DNA of 64,000 bases, from positions 1,480,862 to 1,544,861 of the forward strand of contig JAVLUZ010000771.1 in NCBI GenBank assembly GCA_036768485.1. Direction: 5' to 3'. The notes beneath the pieces are model-generated. The model was not told where the DNA came from and searched no databases. It saw only the letters and a list, made by a program, of their open reading frames with translations. The stretch is from Mermis nigrescens. Lineage: Eukaryota > Nematoda > Enoplea > Mermithida > Mermithidae. Of this stretch, positions 13,601-25,600 are shown piece by piece (within the stretch, counting starts at the first letter, position 1; every line of letters begins with the position of its first letter). The translations under genes and the position numbers were made by a program.

Positions 13601-16600
13601 TTTGCGCTGCTTAGTGAAAGTCTGATTTCTAACAGATCTTGCGATTCTAGGCATATATGTGCATATTCAGGTAGCTTTTTCCTAGTCCCCTCCTTTTACA
13701 CCCTTAATAATCCGTAATCCCAAGTACATTCGTCTTTTTGTTCCATCGGAGCGTTTTTATTTGCAAGTTACCTACTTTTAATTAGCACGATTCGAGTAAA
13801 TCAGTCAATAAACGCATACGGGAACATGCCACAATAATGACAGCAGTCTCAACTTGACCTTATTTAAACAGACAATTCTTTTCAGCGTAAACTTTACGCA
13901 ACTACTGGGTGTGTAGAACACTTTCACTCACATCGTAATCTTAACTTTACATGGAACATTTTGAAAAAATTAAGCTTCTGCAACGCTCTGAAACTAAAGT
14001 TTCAGTGTAAACTTTACAGAACTGCTGGGTGTAAAAAACATAAAGTCAGATTCGTAATCCTGACCTAAGGATACATATTTTGGGTTACATCAATGTTTCG
14101 CAACGCTCCGGAAGTGAAATAAATTTTTAGTGTAAAGTCAACACATTATCAATAAATAAATAGCGAAAAGTTCACACAACTACTGGATGTAGAGAAAACT
14201 GACAGTCAGATTCGTAGTTTTAAAGTTACATGAAAACATTTAAAAAATTAAGCTTACGCAAGGCTCTAGAACTAAAGTTCATTCGCAGCGTTGAAAACTT
14301 TAAAAAACCCCCGAGTGTAAAGAAGATTTTAGTCGGTTAGGAATATCAGGTTAAGAATCCTGATATTACTCTGTTATTACGATTAAGATTTATAAAAAAT
14401 AAGGTTCCACAATGAACTGAAGACAAACAAATATTAGATGTAAAGCACTTTACACCACTGTTGAATGTAAATTATCGCTCCCAAGTGGCGTATCACGTTG
14501 GATTCTTGGTACATTTTTAAACCTGAGATCATGTTCACACTCATAACCAGAGAAATTCACTAACAAAAATCTACTAAAAATGTATTTTTTACCCCAAAGC
14601 TGGAACTTTACCCCACCAAATATAACTCAACATTTAGTGTAAAGAAACGCGGTCAAATGCGATGTGTAACCATTAACATGTACCTTATTTTTAAAATAGT
14701 TTGCACCATTCAATTTATAACTAAAGTAGTTGACAGGCACAAAATAGGACAAAACGTGTTTTTTTAACGCAGAGTTTAAACTTTACACGTCCATATCTAA
14801 CTCTATATTGAGTTTAAAGATATGCGTCCAAGTGTGATGTATATCTTCTTAGAGTAATGTATTTTTGTAATACTTTGCATGTCTGATTCATAACCGAAGT
14901 AACAAGTAAAGTAAAATAAGAGGTAGTAAAAACGCATTTTTTGTCTACCTCGGAGATTAAACTTTAAACTCCTATAAGTAAGTCCGTATTGATTTTATTT
15001 GAACGCGGTCAAGTTCTACGTGTAGCCTTTGAAATCTACATTATTTGAACTATAATTTTTAGGGCGCGACTTATAACCAGATAAGATAGTATTCCAAAAA
15101 CCGGCGAAACATGTTTTTTCAAGCCCAGTTCATTAAGAACGCGGAAAACAGTATTGTTATAAACATTAGCACTATCTTTTTTATACAAGACAACGTTACC
15201 TTATTTAAACACATCAATTCTCTTCAGCACAAACTTTACGCAACTACTGAATGTGAAGAACACTTACACTCAAATTCGTAATCCTTACGTTACATGGAAC
15301 ATTTTGAAAAAATTAGCTTCTATAACGCAATTAATTTTCAGTGTAACCTTTACAAAACTGCTGAGCGTAAAGAAAACTTACAGTCAGATTCGGAATCCTG
15401 ACCTAATGAAACTTATTTTGGAAAAAAATTAACGTTTTGCAACGCTGTGAAAGTGAGATAAATGCGTAGTGTAAACTTTACACATCAACGATAAATAAAT
15501 AGCGCAAACTTCACACAACTGCTGGGTGTAGAGAAAACTAACAGTCAGATTCGTAATTCTTAAGTTACACAGAACATTTTGAAAAAAATAAAAGACTCTA
15601 GAACTAAAGCTTATTTGCAGTGTAAACTTTAAACAATGACCGAGTGTAAAGAAGATTTTAGTCGGACTAGGAATCCTGATATTACTCTGATATTATGATT
15701 AATATTTATGAAAAAAATAAGTTTCCTAAATGTCCTAAAGACAAATAAATATTTTATTCACTTTACACCACTTTACACCACTGTTAAGTGTTAATAATTG
15801 CGCCCAACTGGCGCATCACTTTAGATTCCTGGTACATTTTTAGACTTGCAATCAAGTTCAGAGTCATAACCGGAGAAGTTGACTGACAAAAACCTATTGA
15901 ATATGTCTGTTTTTTACCCCCAAAGTTGGAACTTTACACCTCCAAAAATAAGCCAGCATACCATTGGCATGTATCTAATTTTTAAAATAGCTCGCACTAT
16001 TCAATTCATAACTAGAGTAGTTGACAGACAAAAATAGGCAAAACGTGTTTTTTTAACGTAGAGTCTGAACTTTATACGTCCATAGCTAACTCTATATTGA
16101 GTTTAGAGAAATGCGTCCAAGTGTTGTATGTATCTTCTTAGAGTAATCTATTTTCATAATACCTTGCATATCCCGATTAATAACCGAAGAAGCATGTAAA
16201 CTAGTTTAAGAGTTAAAAACGCATTTTTTGTCTACCTAGAGTGTAAACTTCAAACCCCTATAACTAACTCCGTATTGGTTTTATTTAAAAGCGGTCAAGT
16301 TCAACGTGTATCCTATAAAACCTACTTTATTTTACCTATAATTTATATAGCGCGACTTATAACCAGATAAGAGGGTAGTCCAAAAACCGGCAAAACGTAA
16401 ACGTGTTTTTCAACCCGTTCTTCAAACTTAGCGTACTGTGGCTCAATAACCAGCGCAAATTTCAAAAAACGAAAAAATTAATTCAGAGGAATTCATGCTC
16501 TGCATTATAAATGCATTAGAGCCCATCAATAGTTTGAACTGAGTTATTTACAGGCGAAAGCCTGCAGAGGCGTAGCCAGAATTTCGGTTCGGGGGTAGAT

Positions 16601-19600
16601 ACACAGAAAATTTTCAAGACTCTATTGCATTGAATGCCAGTAACGTTACGAATAGTAAAACGGAGTTTTTAGACCTTTAGTAGTGCAGCCTAGATAATTT
16701 ATTGGTTTTTGACGATCGAAAATACAAAAGTGAAAAGGAACATTTTTGAATTTTTACTGTTTTCATGTAGAATTCACGGCCTTATTCTTGACAGTTCGGA
16801 AATCACAAGTAGCGCAAAACAACAAGAAATTTAGTCATTTTTTTACTGCCCTTGACATTTTGTAGCTCTGTGAATACTAATAATCTGTCAGAGCAGAACA
16901 AGATACCTACGAATTACTAACTTAGTATGGGAATATTTTGACTTATTCAGGCTTTTAAACGCAATACTGGAACTTTATAAAAAGAAAGAACAGTAACCGG
17001 CGGCGCTATGCAACATAAAATTTTTAAGTTTTTGCTCTTTAAACTCAAATTCCTAATCCTTTTTCCTTCTTTTTCCTCTCAAAAATCTCGTTGCACGTGT
17101 AAAACAAGATTTTACAGCTGGGGAGTCTGGGGTGGTGCACTCAAGCAACCAAACCAGCGGGGTTAAGGGCAGAACCCCGGAAAATTTTGTAAAAAAGCAC
17201 TCTAATGTTAAAGAGTAACATTAAAATTTTCGCAAAATCGGCCGAATCTCGGTTCTAAATGAAGCCAAAAATCACTTAAAATTGATGAACTCTTACATTG
17301 CACTAAATTTCTGAGCTGAAATGCGTTATTCAACCTGAGTGTATAGCGCAGCAACGGGTCGCTGCCAATAAGATATAGAAAAATGTATCAATATAAATTT
17401 TGTTCTTACTTTTTTCAGGCCCATTTGCGGCCTTCTTTATTCCTAAGATGTAGTTCAGAAAACAGAAAGCGCAAAAAAACAAGAGAATTTGGCCGTTCCT
17501 TTCATTTAAAATAGAATTATGTGTCCTTGTAAAAAAGACAAAGAATGCGGAGAATAGACAAACTGGAAAGCAATCATTTTCGTACTTTTATTATTATGCT
17601 CAACAAGCATGCACAGTTTCATTCAAGGAACAAATAGAGCATTAAATTACTAAAATGATTGGATTATTCGAGATGAATCAAGCTTACTCTTCCTGTAGGG
17701 CTAGAACGAGTTACTGTAAAAAAATTTTAAGCACAGGTTCGTGACCTGCAGAGTATGAGCAACATTTTGAAAAAATTGGCCCTCCGCAAGCTATAGGTAG
17801 AGATTTAAATTTGTGGTGTAAACTTTACACGCTCAGTACAAGCTGGGCAATGAGTGTAAAGAAAAACAAAATTTACGGCAGCGAATTTTTTTATTATCTA
17901 TCATTTTAAAAAACCGCACCTTCCAAATGTGTCCCGGTGTAGCTGTAGGAGGCTCATTCATATGTTGGGGGTACCCAATTATATTATAGGCACGCGCTAA
18001 TATAACATATAGAATTTAACGTATCCTAGTGGTTACAGATAAAGCTTCATTATAAAACTAAAATGATAAATGTGACCAATCAGAAGCAAGAATGAAACCC
18101 TCCCACCGATTTAGGATATAAAAAGTTAATGAAAGAGATGGAATCGTCCGATTTTTTCGTTGTTAAGAGACTAAAACGCGAACCTATTAGTTGCCTCCGC
18201 CGTTTCGTTTAAAAGGTAAATTTGTTTTATTAGTGTCAATGTTTATTGGTCAATGTTTACTTTCAACTAAAAATCACAATCGAAATAACGAACACGAAAC
18301 GCTAAAGATAGATTAGGCATGAAATCTCGTAAAATTGTAAATAACATGAGTAATAAGAAGCGAATTTGTAAATACATGAAAACATTAAACAATTTCAAAA
18401 TAATCGATCGACTGCCATAAGAAAAACGGCTATCATTAACCATGTTGTACCAATGATGTTGACGTCATAGCTGTGCTTTCTAACTACAAAATTGCAACAA
18501 ATAGTATACCTACGTTAATTTTGATCACTAAGTATACCTACGGTCAGGCCCGTATCCAGGATTCGGCCAAGGAGGAAGGGGGAGAAGCATAAATTGGATT
18601 ATGCCTCGAAAAAAATTCGTCGGGACAGCTGGTAAAAATCACATTTTTAGATGCTTTTCGATATGCTCTGTCCAATAAAAACATAAAATTCTGACTTTTC
18701 AAAAATTTATTCATTCCTTTATACGACTATAAAAAGTGTCGTTTTTTGGTCGCGCTTGAGCTACAATGCAATTTTTCTATCTTTTCGTGTATTATCTTTC
18801 CTTTCAAAATTTTTTCGACCAAGGGAGGGAGGGCGGTGCGGCCGCCACATATGGGCGTGAGGTGGGGGGGGGGTGGGGGTTTGGGTTTCGCACCTCCGCC
18901 CATCAAGCCGACCCCAGTAACCAAAATATCCCCCTCCCTTTCACGATTTTTTTATGCTAATGGTAGTGCTCGATGAGAAACATTGAACAAATGGTGTTTT
19001 TTTGCCGTACCACCGTTTTTAAGACCAGTTTTTTCTTTTAAAAACTTTTCACCCCCCAGAATTTTGGTGCTGCCCACCTATGGCAGCCACCCTTCCTCCA
19101 CCCCCTTAAATAAGGCCCTGCCTACGGTACATATTGTACAGCTTCGTACATAGTTAGGTGTAGAGATACTGCCGGGTGTAAAGAAAAGCTTCAGTCAGAT
19201 TCGTAGTCTAGAATTAGGGAAAACTGAAAAAAATTAAGCATCTGCCACGCTCTGAAACCAAAATTAATTTTCAGTGTAAACTTTACACAATTACTGGTGC
19301 AAAGAAAACTTACAGAGGTTGAAAGCTATGATCGCAAATTAAAAAAAGTGCGTTGAAACACAAAGTTTTCTGATAAAAGTAGAAATGACCAGAATTGCAA
19401 CTGATTTCACGTGCATTTTATGTCAGAAGACCTTTAATTTTATCGTTTCGTTTCAATAAGAGTAGCTTTTACTGCGCTATGGCATTATATAAGTAGGTAC
19501 CAAACAAAGCGATGATACGCACGCACAGTGTCTCAGCTGCTATTCAAAAACTTTTCAAATATAAACGACGCTGATTCTCCATATACAGCTCAGAAAAAAG

Positions 19601-22600
19601 TACTAGCCTTTGCAACTTTACGAAAAACATAAGCCTCATTGCGTGTGTCGACTATTTTTTTCTATATTTTCTAAACAAATTCCCTTTATTTAAAATAATT
19701 TTGAATTATTTTAAGTTTAATTTTCGGCTTCGTGCGGCGTACCATAAAAACTTTTGAAGAACTTTATTCGCTGATTTGATGAATATCATATTCGGTGGTC
19801 AAACAAATGCTGCAATTTTTTTGAAAATACACACTCAATTGGTAAATGTGATTGCATTCGTGCGCATAAGGACAAAGACAATTATCCTCCTTTTAATTCT
19901 TAAATCTTATAGTCCCATTTAACTTTAAGGTTTTTGAAAAAATTTAAAGTGCCTACAAAAGTGTGTTTAACTAACGCCATAGTTTTGATATTCTACAGTA
20001 TAATAAGCTATGGGGAGATGTTTGCCATTGTAAAAGCGCATTAATGCATCTAAATTGTAAACCACTTTTGTAGCCTGATACTTGCTGATTAAATTCAAGA
20101 GAAAACCGCAAGCTTAAATGAAACAGACTATAGGCACTCATGGAAAAAATTTCCACAAATCTTTATTACGGAATTGTGCACGAGATTAAATTCCGATTAT
20201 GAGATAAAGACAGCGAAATGTATGGCGTAGGTAAAAATAGCGCGGAAATTGAAAAAGGACCACCTCAGTCCGTGTTGACTTATTTACGTTTTTCGCATAA
20301 TATTAATTTTAGGGTCTCATAAATAATGTCAAAATCTTGAAAATATGAACAGGCAGATATAAGGAGCATGATTTGGGTGGGTTACAGAATTTTACAATTT
20401 TTCGGCATTTCCACGATTAGATCTCTAGTTATACAAAATCACAAAAAATGAAAGCTTTTAAGAAATAATTGAACATTGAACACAATTTTTTTTACCTAAA
20501 AATGAATTATGGCTGTTTATCTCCCTATGCTTTTCCCTGAAAAGACTGAAAATTCTATTGGGGGTCTGAGATTTTTGCCGGTTTTTCAACCATCCCTGAA
20601 TTTGGCCGCTGCGTAACCCAGGAACATCAGCAACACCTAAAAACGTTTGATTTCGCGTTTCGTAATAGAAGCAATGAAGGTGGAAGGGAAAGTACAAACC
20701 TACCCATTTTCTGAAAGGCATCTTAACATATCATAGTAAAATAATCAGTTTTGAAATGTTATACGGTAGTAAGGACATTACTGCTGCAGAATGTGAAAAA
20801 TTAGAAGGCGAACTAGCAAATTTTGTGTCACAAGCTTGATCAAATTCTACTTTCGATTTTTTTCATTCTAATCATCCCTTTGTTTGTCATTCTACACAAG
20901 GTGTAGGCTGGAACTTCGTATTTAAAATAAATTTTCTGTCCAGGCTATAAGCACCGTTTTTGACAGAACGATTAAAAATTACAAGTATTTACACAATGAC
21001 AGATGTTTCACGCATGGTAGGTAAACTTCTAAGGCCAAGCTATAATACCAAGTTTACGTTACGTATTCAGAATACACTTTTTTAAAAATTGCGTACCTAC
21101 CTACGTGATATATAATAAGCGCGCAAGGAAGTTTTTAAAAATTCTAATAAATAGTTTCAAGTTTTTTAAGTTTTAAAATTCGAAGTTCTTATAAAAATTT
21201 ATTTTTTACCTTGCATCAGGCTTATCAGTATTAAAAACCGCTTCAAGATTAAAAAAATTCTTTATCATGAATTCTGATGTCATACGAAGAAGCATGAAAA
21301 AATATATTTTGGAGGTTTAAATGGAAAAATTGTTTTTGAAATAAACAAAGATCCTCTTCTCCGTGGCTTCTAGAATGTCTAATAACAACTTCTAATTAAT
21401 CAACAAAATCATATTCGATATAAACTAAACTGCGTCACACACATAAGGTTGAGCTGTTTACTCAAGAATTCCAAAATTGGCCCAACATGTTTTCTTCAAT
21501 TTCGTTATCGACCCATTATTACCGAAAGCTTTTAGCTTGGTGTCGGTAAAAATTCACAACTTCAAGGTTAGGCACCTATATGAAAAAATTTTAAATGCAT
21601 AAGAATAAAATACATGCGAACGATCATTTTGATTGATTCATAACATAAGCAATACGGAGATGTACATACGACATCAAACGATTAAAGCTAACGGCTAATT
21701 TTGCTATCTGACGAAAATACGGCGTAGTAATCGCATGAAGGTTCTCGCGTGACATTTTGGGGAAATTGCTGATTTGTCACAAGCGACGGAAAACATGCTA
21801 CATCTTGATTTCCGACATTAGTGACGGTTAGTCGAGTGCTATCGTGTCTTTTGGGCGGCAAAGGAGGTGGAGGTTTGATGGGTTTATTGTGGTTGCTTTC
21901 AATGGGGAATGACGTCTGAGAAACAGAGAATTGATCGTCACAAATAGGAGAAGATGAACGCAACAAGTTCTTGGTCTCATCCTTCGATGGTGACACATAA
22001 TCTAAACGCTTTGAAGTGGATTGCGATGAAGCAGGAGCATGGTCACCACATGTGCATAAGCTATCAGTTTCGGACAAAGTTCTGCGGTAACTGGACGAAT
22101 TCATCGAACAGCTGCAAGTGCAATAGTCCGGCACACTATTATTAAGTGACGAAAGTGTGCAAGTGCAAGAGTCATGTTTTGCGCAAGAGTGAAGAGTGAT
22201 TACTGATTTAGAACAGCCGTGCAACAGGGCCTCCAAAGCTGCCATCGATGGCGACGATATCGCGTATTTGAGCGGCGACAGTTCAGGTTCTGGATTGGGA
22301 AGCGGAGAAGGAGGAGGTGGAAAATCAGTTTCGGCGGACTGATCCCATGCGTTCATAGGATCTGAGCATACGACGCTGGTGGAAACACTGCCAGACCTAA
22401 TTTCACAGTTGGGCACTGTGTCATTTATCTCATGTGACGCAAGGGCATAGTTGCATTCCTCATCACTGTCGGCTTCGATCAAATCGTCACTATTCGAAAG
22501 ATCGTCGTTCTGCGTGGTATAATTTGACGAATCGTGCAATGAAGGAGCAGGTGTGATACCAGTGATGTAACGAGAATCGTCGTGGATTTCCGTTTTATCT

Positions 22601-25600
22601 GTTATAACGCTGTGAAGGTGCCGCGTTTGCTCCGTGAGTGGCAGGAGGGCGCCTTTTCGCACAAATGACGTCGACATGACCGATTTTTTTCCTGAATGGT
22701 CTGCAGAATTCGGACTATCCAATAGCAAAGTCGGTCCTCCGTTAGAGCATGACAAATTGGCCGCCGAATGACTTTCTGTGAATGATTTCGATATCGGCTG
22801 ATTAGCAGGCAAATTGGATGCCAAATTGGCGGCGGACAGCCGGTCGTCAGATGATAAATTAGTCTCGTGAGAAATCGCTGGACTATTTTGGGAGCTTCTT
22901 CGGCAACAGCCATTCGCATAATGTTTAATTTGAGGATTTTCTAATGGCCGGCTTATACTGACACTGCGAGATGGTATGCGACGTCGGTTGCAAAACTCTT
23001 TTGACAAGTTTTTGTCCGAGTTCGTAACATCACAAGACGGGTTTAATCTGTGAATAGACAAGCGACCATCCGCTGGCGACGTTTGAACTTTGTCTTCACA
23101 CGCATTCTGAGCGTAGCTAATTTTCGGTCGAACAACGACCGAGTCTTTGTAATATGCCAAACTTTCAAGCGAAGTAGACGATTTCAGTGACGGCAAAATA
23201 ACGCGGCCTTCGATCTGCGCAGCAATACTGGATTCTAAGGCTCTGTGGTTTTCGAATATCTTGCTCCCACTCTGAAATAGACAACGATTTATCATTGAAT
23301 CAATTAATCAATTGATTATTAAATAATAAATCAATCACTTAATTACGAACTTTCTTGTAAAATATAGTCATTAATGATTGAATGGAAAAAAGACTTACCT
23401 ACTTCTCTTTTTCCTACAGAATATGCCGAACGCTTGCTATTTAAAAAAATATTATAATGTTCTCGCTTACTTTGTTTCATTTAGTTACATACGGATCGTG
23501 CACGCAGAAAGTATCATCTATTTTTCGAATATAATCTAGTTGCACGATTTAGCTTTCATATTTTGAATTAATATTTAATTTTTGTAAAATATAGAATTAC
23601 ATCTGATGGTTAATTGAATAATTAATTAATTAATTAATAATTGGTTGACTGAACTCAGACAAGTCGAATTAATATAGCTAATTTTATTGATTCACTTGAT
23701 CGTAAAGAAATTTTTCAAATTTGAAACAATTGAAAATGGTTCCTGAAAACAATAGTTCAGTAACGTTGGTACGTTTAGCCGCTCAAGGGTGTTTTGAATG
23801 TAACAAAACTACCAGGAAATTATGTCCGATGAAACATTCGTTTGTCTGCTTTAATTAAATGAAAATTTTAGCAATTTTACTACTTCATTTGAAGTATGCT
23901 ACTGTGTCTGAGTCATTTACATATCAAAATATCATCGCAGAAATATTAAAAAAAGAACTAATTATTATAATATGAAAATGAATAAATCGCTCATAAAACT
24001 ATCAAGTGTGCAAGAGTGCATTATACTGATTCGTTTCCAGAGAATAATTAAGCCTTTGTTCGTTCTGAATCCACTCGTTGCAACAATACACCAGAAATAC
24101 ACAATTACATCTTTAAAAATTTTTAAGCAGTCTATTTATTTTCCTGAGCTGTTGACCTACGAGTCATAATCATACCTGGGCGTGGGGGGTTTGGGGGTAT
24201 GCTACCATACGTGGGCAGCAAGAAAATTCTGGGGGGGGGTGCAAGATTTTTTAAAGGTCAAAAAATGGCCTTAAAAATGGTGGTATGGCGATAAAAACAT
24301 CATTTTTCGTCATCAAGCACTATCCATTGGCATCAAAAAATTGCGAAAAAAACGAAAAAAAATTTCAAAAATTGAATTCTGGGGGGGTATTTTGATTTCT
24401 AGGGGGTATTTTGGTTTCTGGGGGGTGCATACCCCCAAACCCCCCACGCCCAGGTGTGTATGCTACCCCCAGAAACCAAAATTCTCCCCACCAGAATTCA
24501 ATTTTTGGATTTTTTTGTTTCTTTTCGCAATTTTTTGATGCCAATAAATAGAGCTCGATGAGAAACGTAAAAAAATTTTTCGCCATACCACCATTCTTAA
24601 GGCCATTTTTTGACCTTTGAAAACATCTTGCACCCCCCAGATTTTGGTGCCGCCCACCTATGGTCAAAATGAGTAATACATGACCAGACATGCCCGTTGG
24701 GATTGGGGGGTCTAGACCCCAGAATTGAAAAATGAAAAATTTTGTGGGGAAAATGAGGCAAAATGAATGCCAAAACGGATCAAAGTTGAAAATTTTCTAC
24801 AAAAGCACTTTAAATTAATCAGAAACTGTATAATAACGTAGTCTTAAGGCAATTTTAGCGCTTAAACCAGTTTTTGAGGTCATTTTGGCCCAAAAAAGCT
24901 CAATTTTTGACCCCCTCCAGAAAAATAATGATGACCAAAAATAATGCACAGCTTGGCCGATCTGAGTGGAGGGGGTAAGCCGGTCTCTAAGTTAGCCAGA
25001 GAATTTTTTGGACCAGAGTGGCATCAAAAACTGTAATAAATGTTAAAATAGCGTGAAAGCAATGTAAATACATTAGTTTATTGTCAATTCCAAGCAATTT
25101 TGCAGACAATTTTTGATTTTCATATGCTTTTGACAATTTTTTGCCTTATTTTTCCCAGAAAATTTACCATTTTTTCACACCGGGGTCGGTATAGCTCCCA
25201 TATACATGTTTCATCATTTTATGACCATACGTTGAGAGGAAGGTTTTTTTCTAGACCCTCTAGAATAGAAAAATTGGAACTTTTCTTGGAAAAATTAGGC
25301 AAGATTAAGGCAAAAACTGGATGAAAACTAGGATTTTCATCAAACTTGTTTGATATTGACCAAAAACTATGGATTGATGCTTTATTAGCATATACACAAG
25401 GCCGTTTTGGTACCAAAAACTCATTAACTGACCCCCAGACCGACCGTGCTTTTCATCTGTAATCATAATCATTGAACAGCATAGTGGGTTTTGGGTTAAA
25501 CGGAGATTTTTCATGCTGAAATAATCTTACAAATTGGATCACCTTAAAACAGCGTAAAAACTGAGTATCTTAATTGTAAGTTCATGGTCGATTTCAAGCA

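Larger units (their letters stand above)
13590..18130 (-). mobile_element. Element Y, copy 2 (reverse, with internal duplication)
   Basis: Read on the - strand it repeats the order of copy 1: end A (about 17915-18130, ACCTTCCAAATGTG..GGTGTAGCTG and CACGCGCTA), satellite units with GTGTAAACTTTACAC cores, spacer ACTTTTAATTAGCA, and one inverted-repeat arm (13590-13765, with CTCCGATGGAACA on the - strand). The second arm is absent; the Gag-like fragment sits there instead. An X transposon is inserted at 16565-17690. The array is longer than in copy 1 because of a 1.3-kb duplication. Confidence 0.7.

Noticed and set aside
3060..18130. A single 15-kb foldback transposon with copies 1 and 2 of Y as arms
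   Set aside because: Copy 3 at 31.1-33.4 kb shows Y stands alone with its own hairpin end, and the interval holds exons of a gene completed outside at 55 kb.
18727..18976. Proline- and glycine-rich frames on both strands
   Set aside because: They cross the G-run of the W/Z composite element and have no independent support.
22602..22919. 105-codon - strand frame in another phase
   Set aside because: Shadow of MRL exon 10, which is open over the whole stretch in the correct frame.
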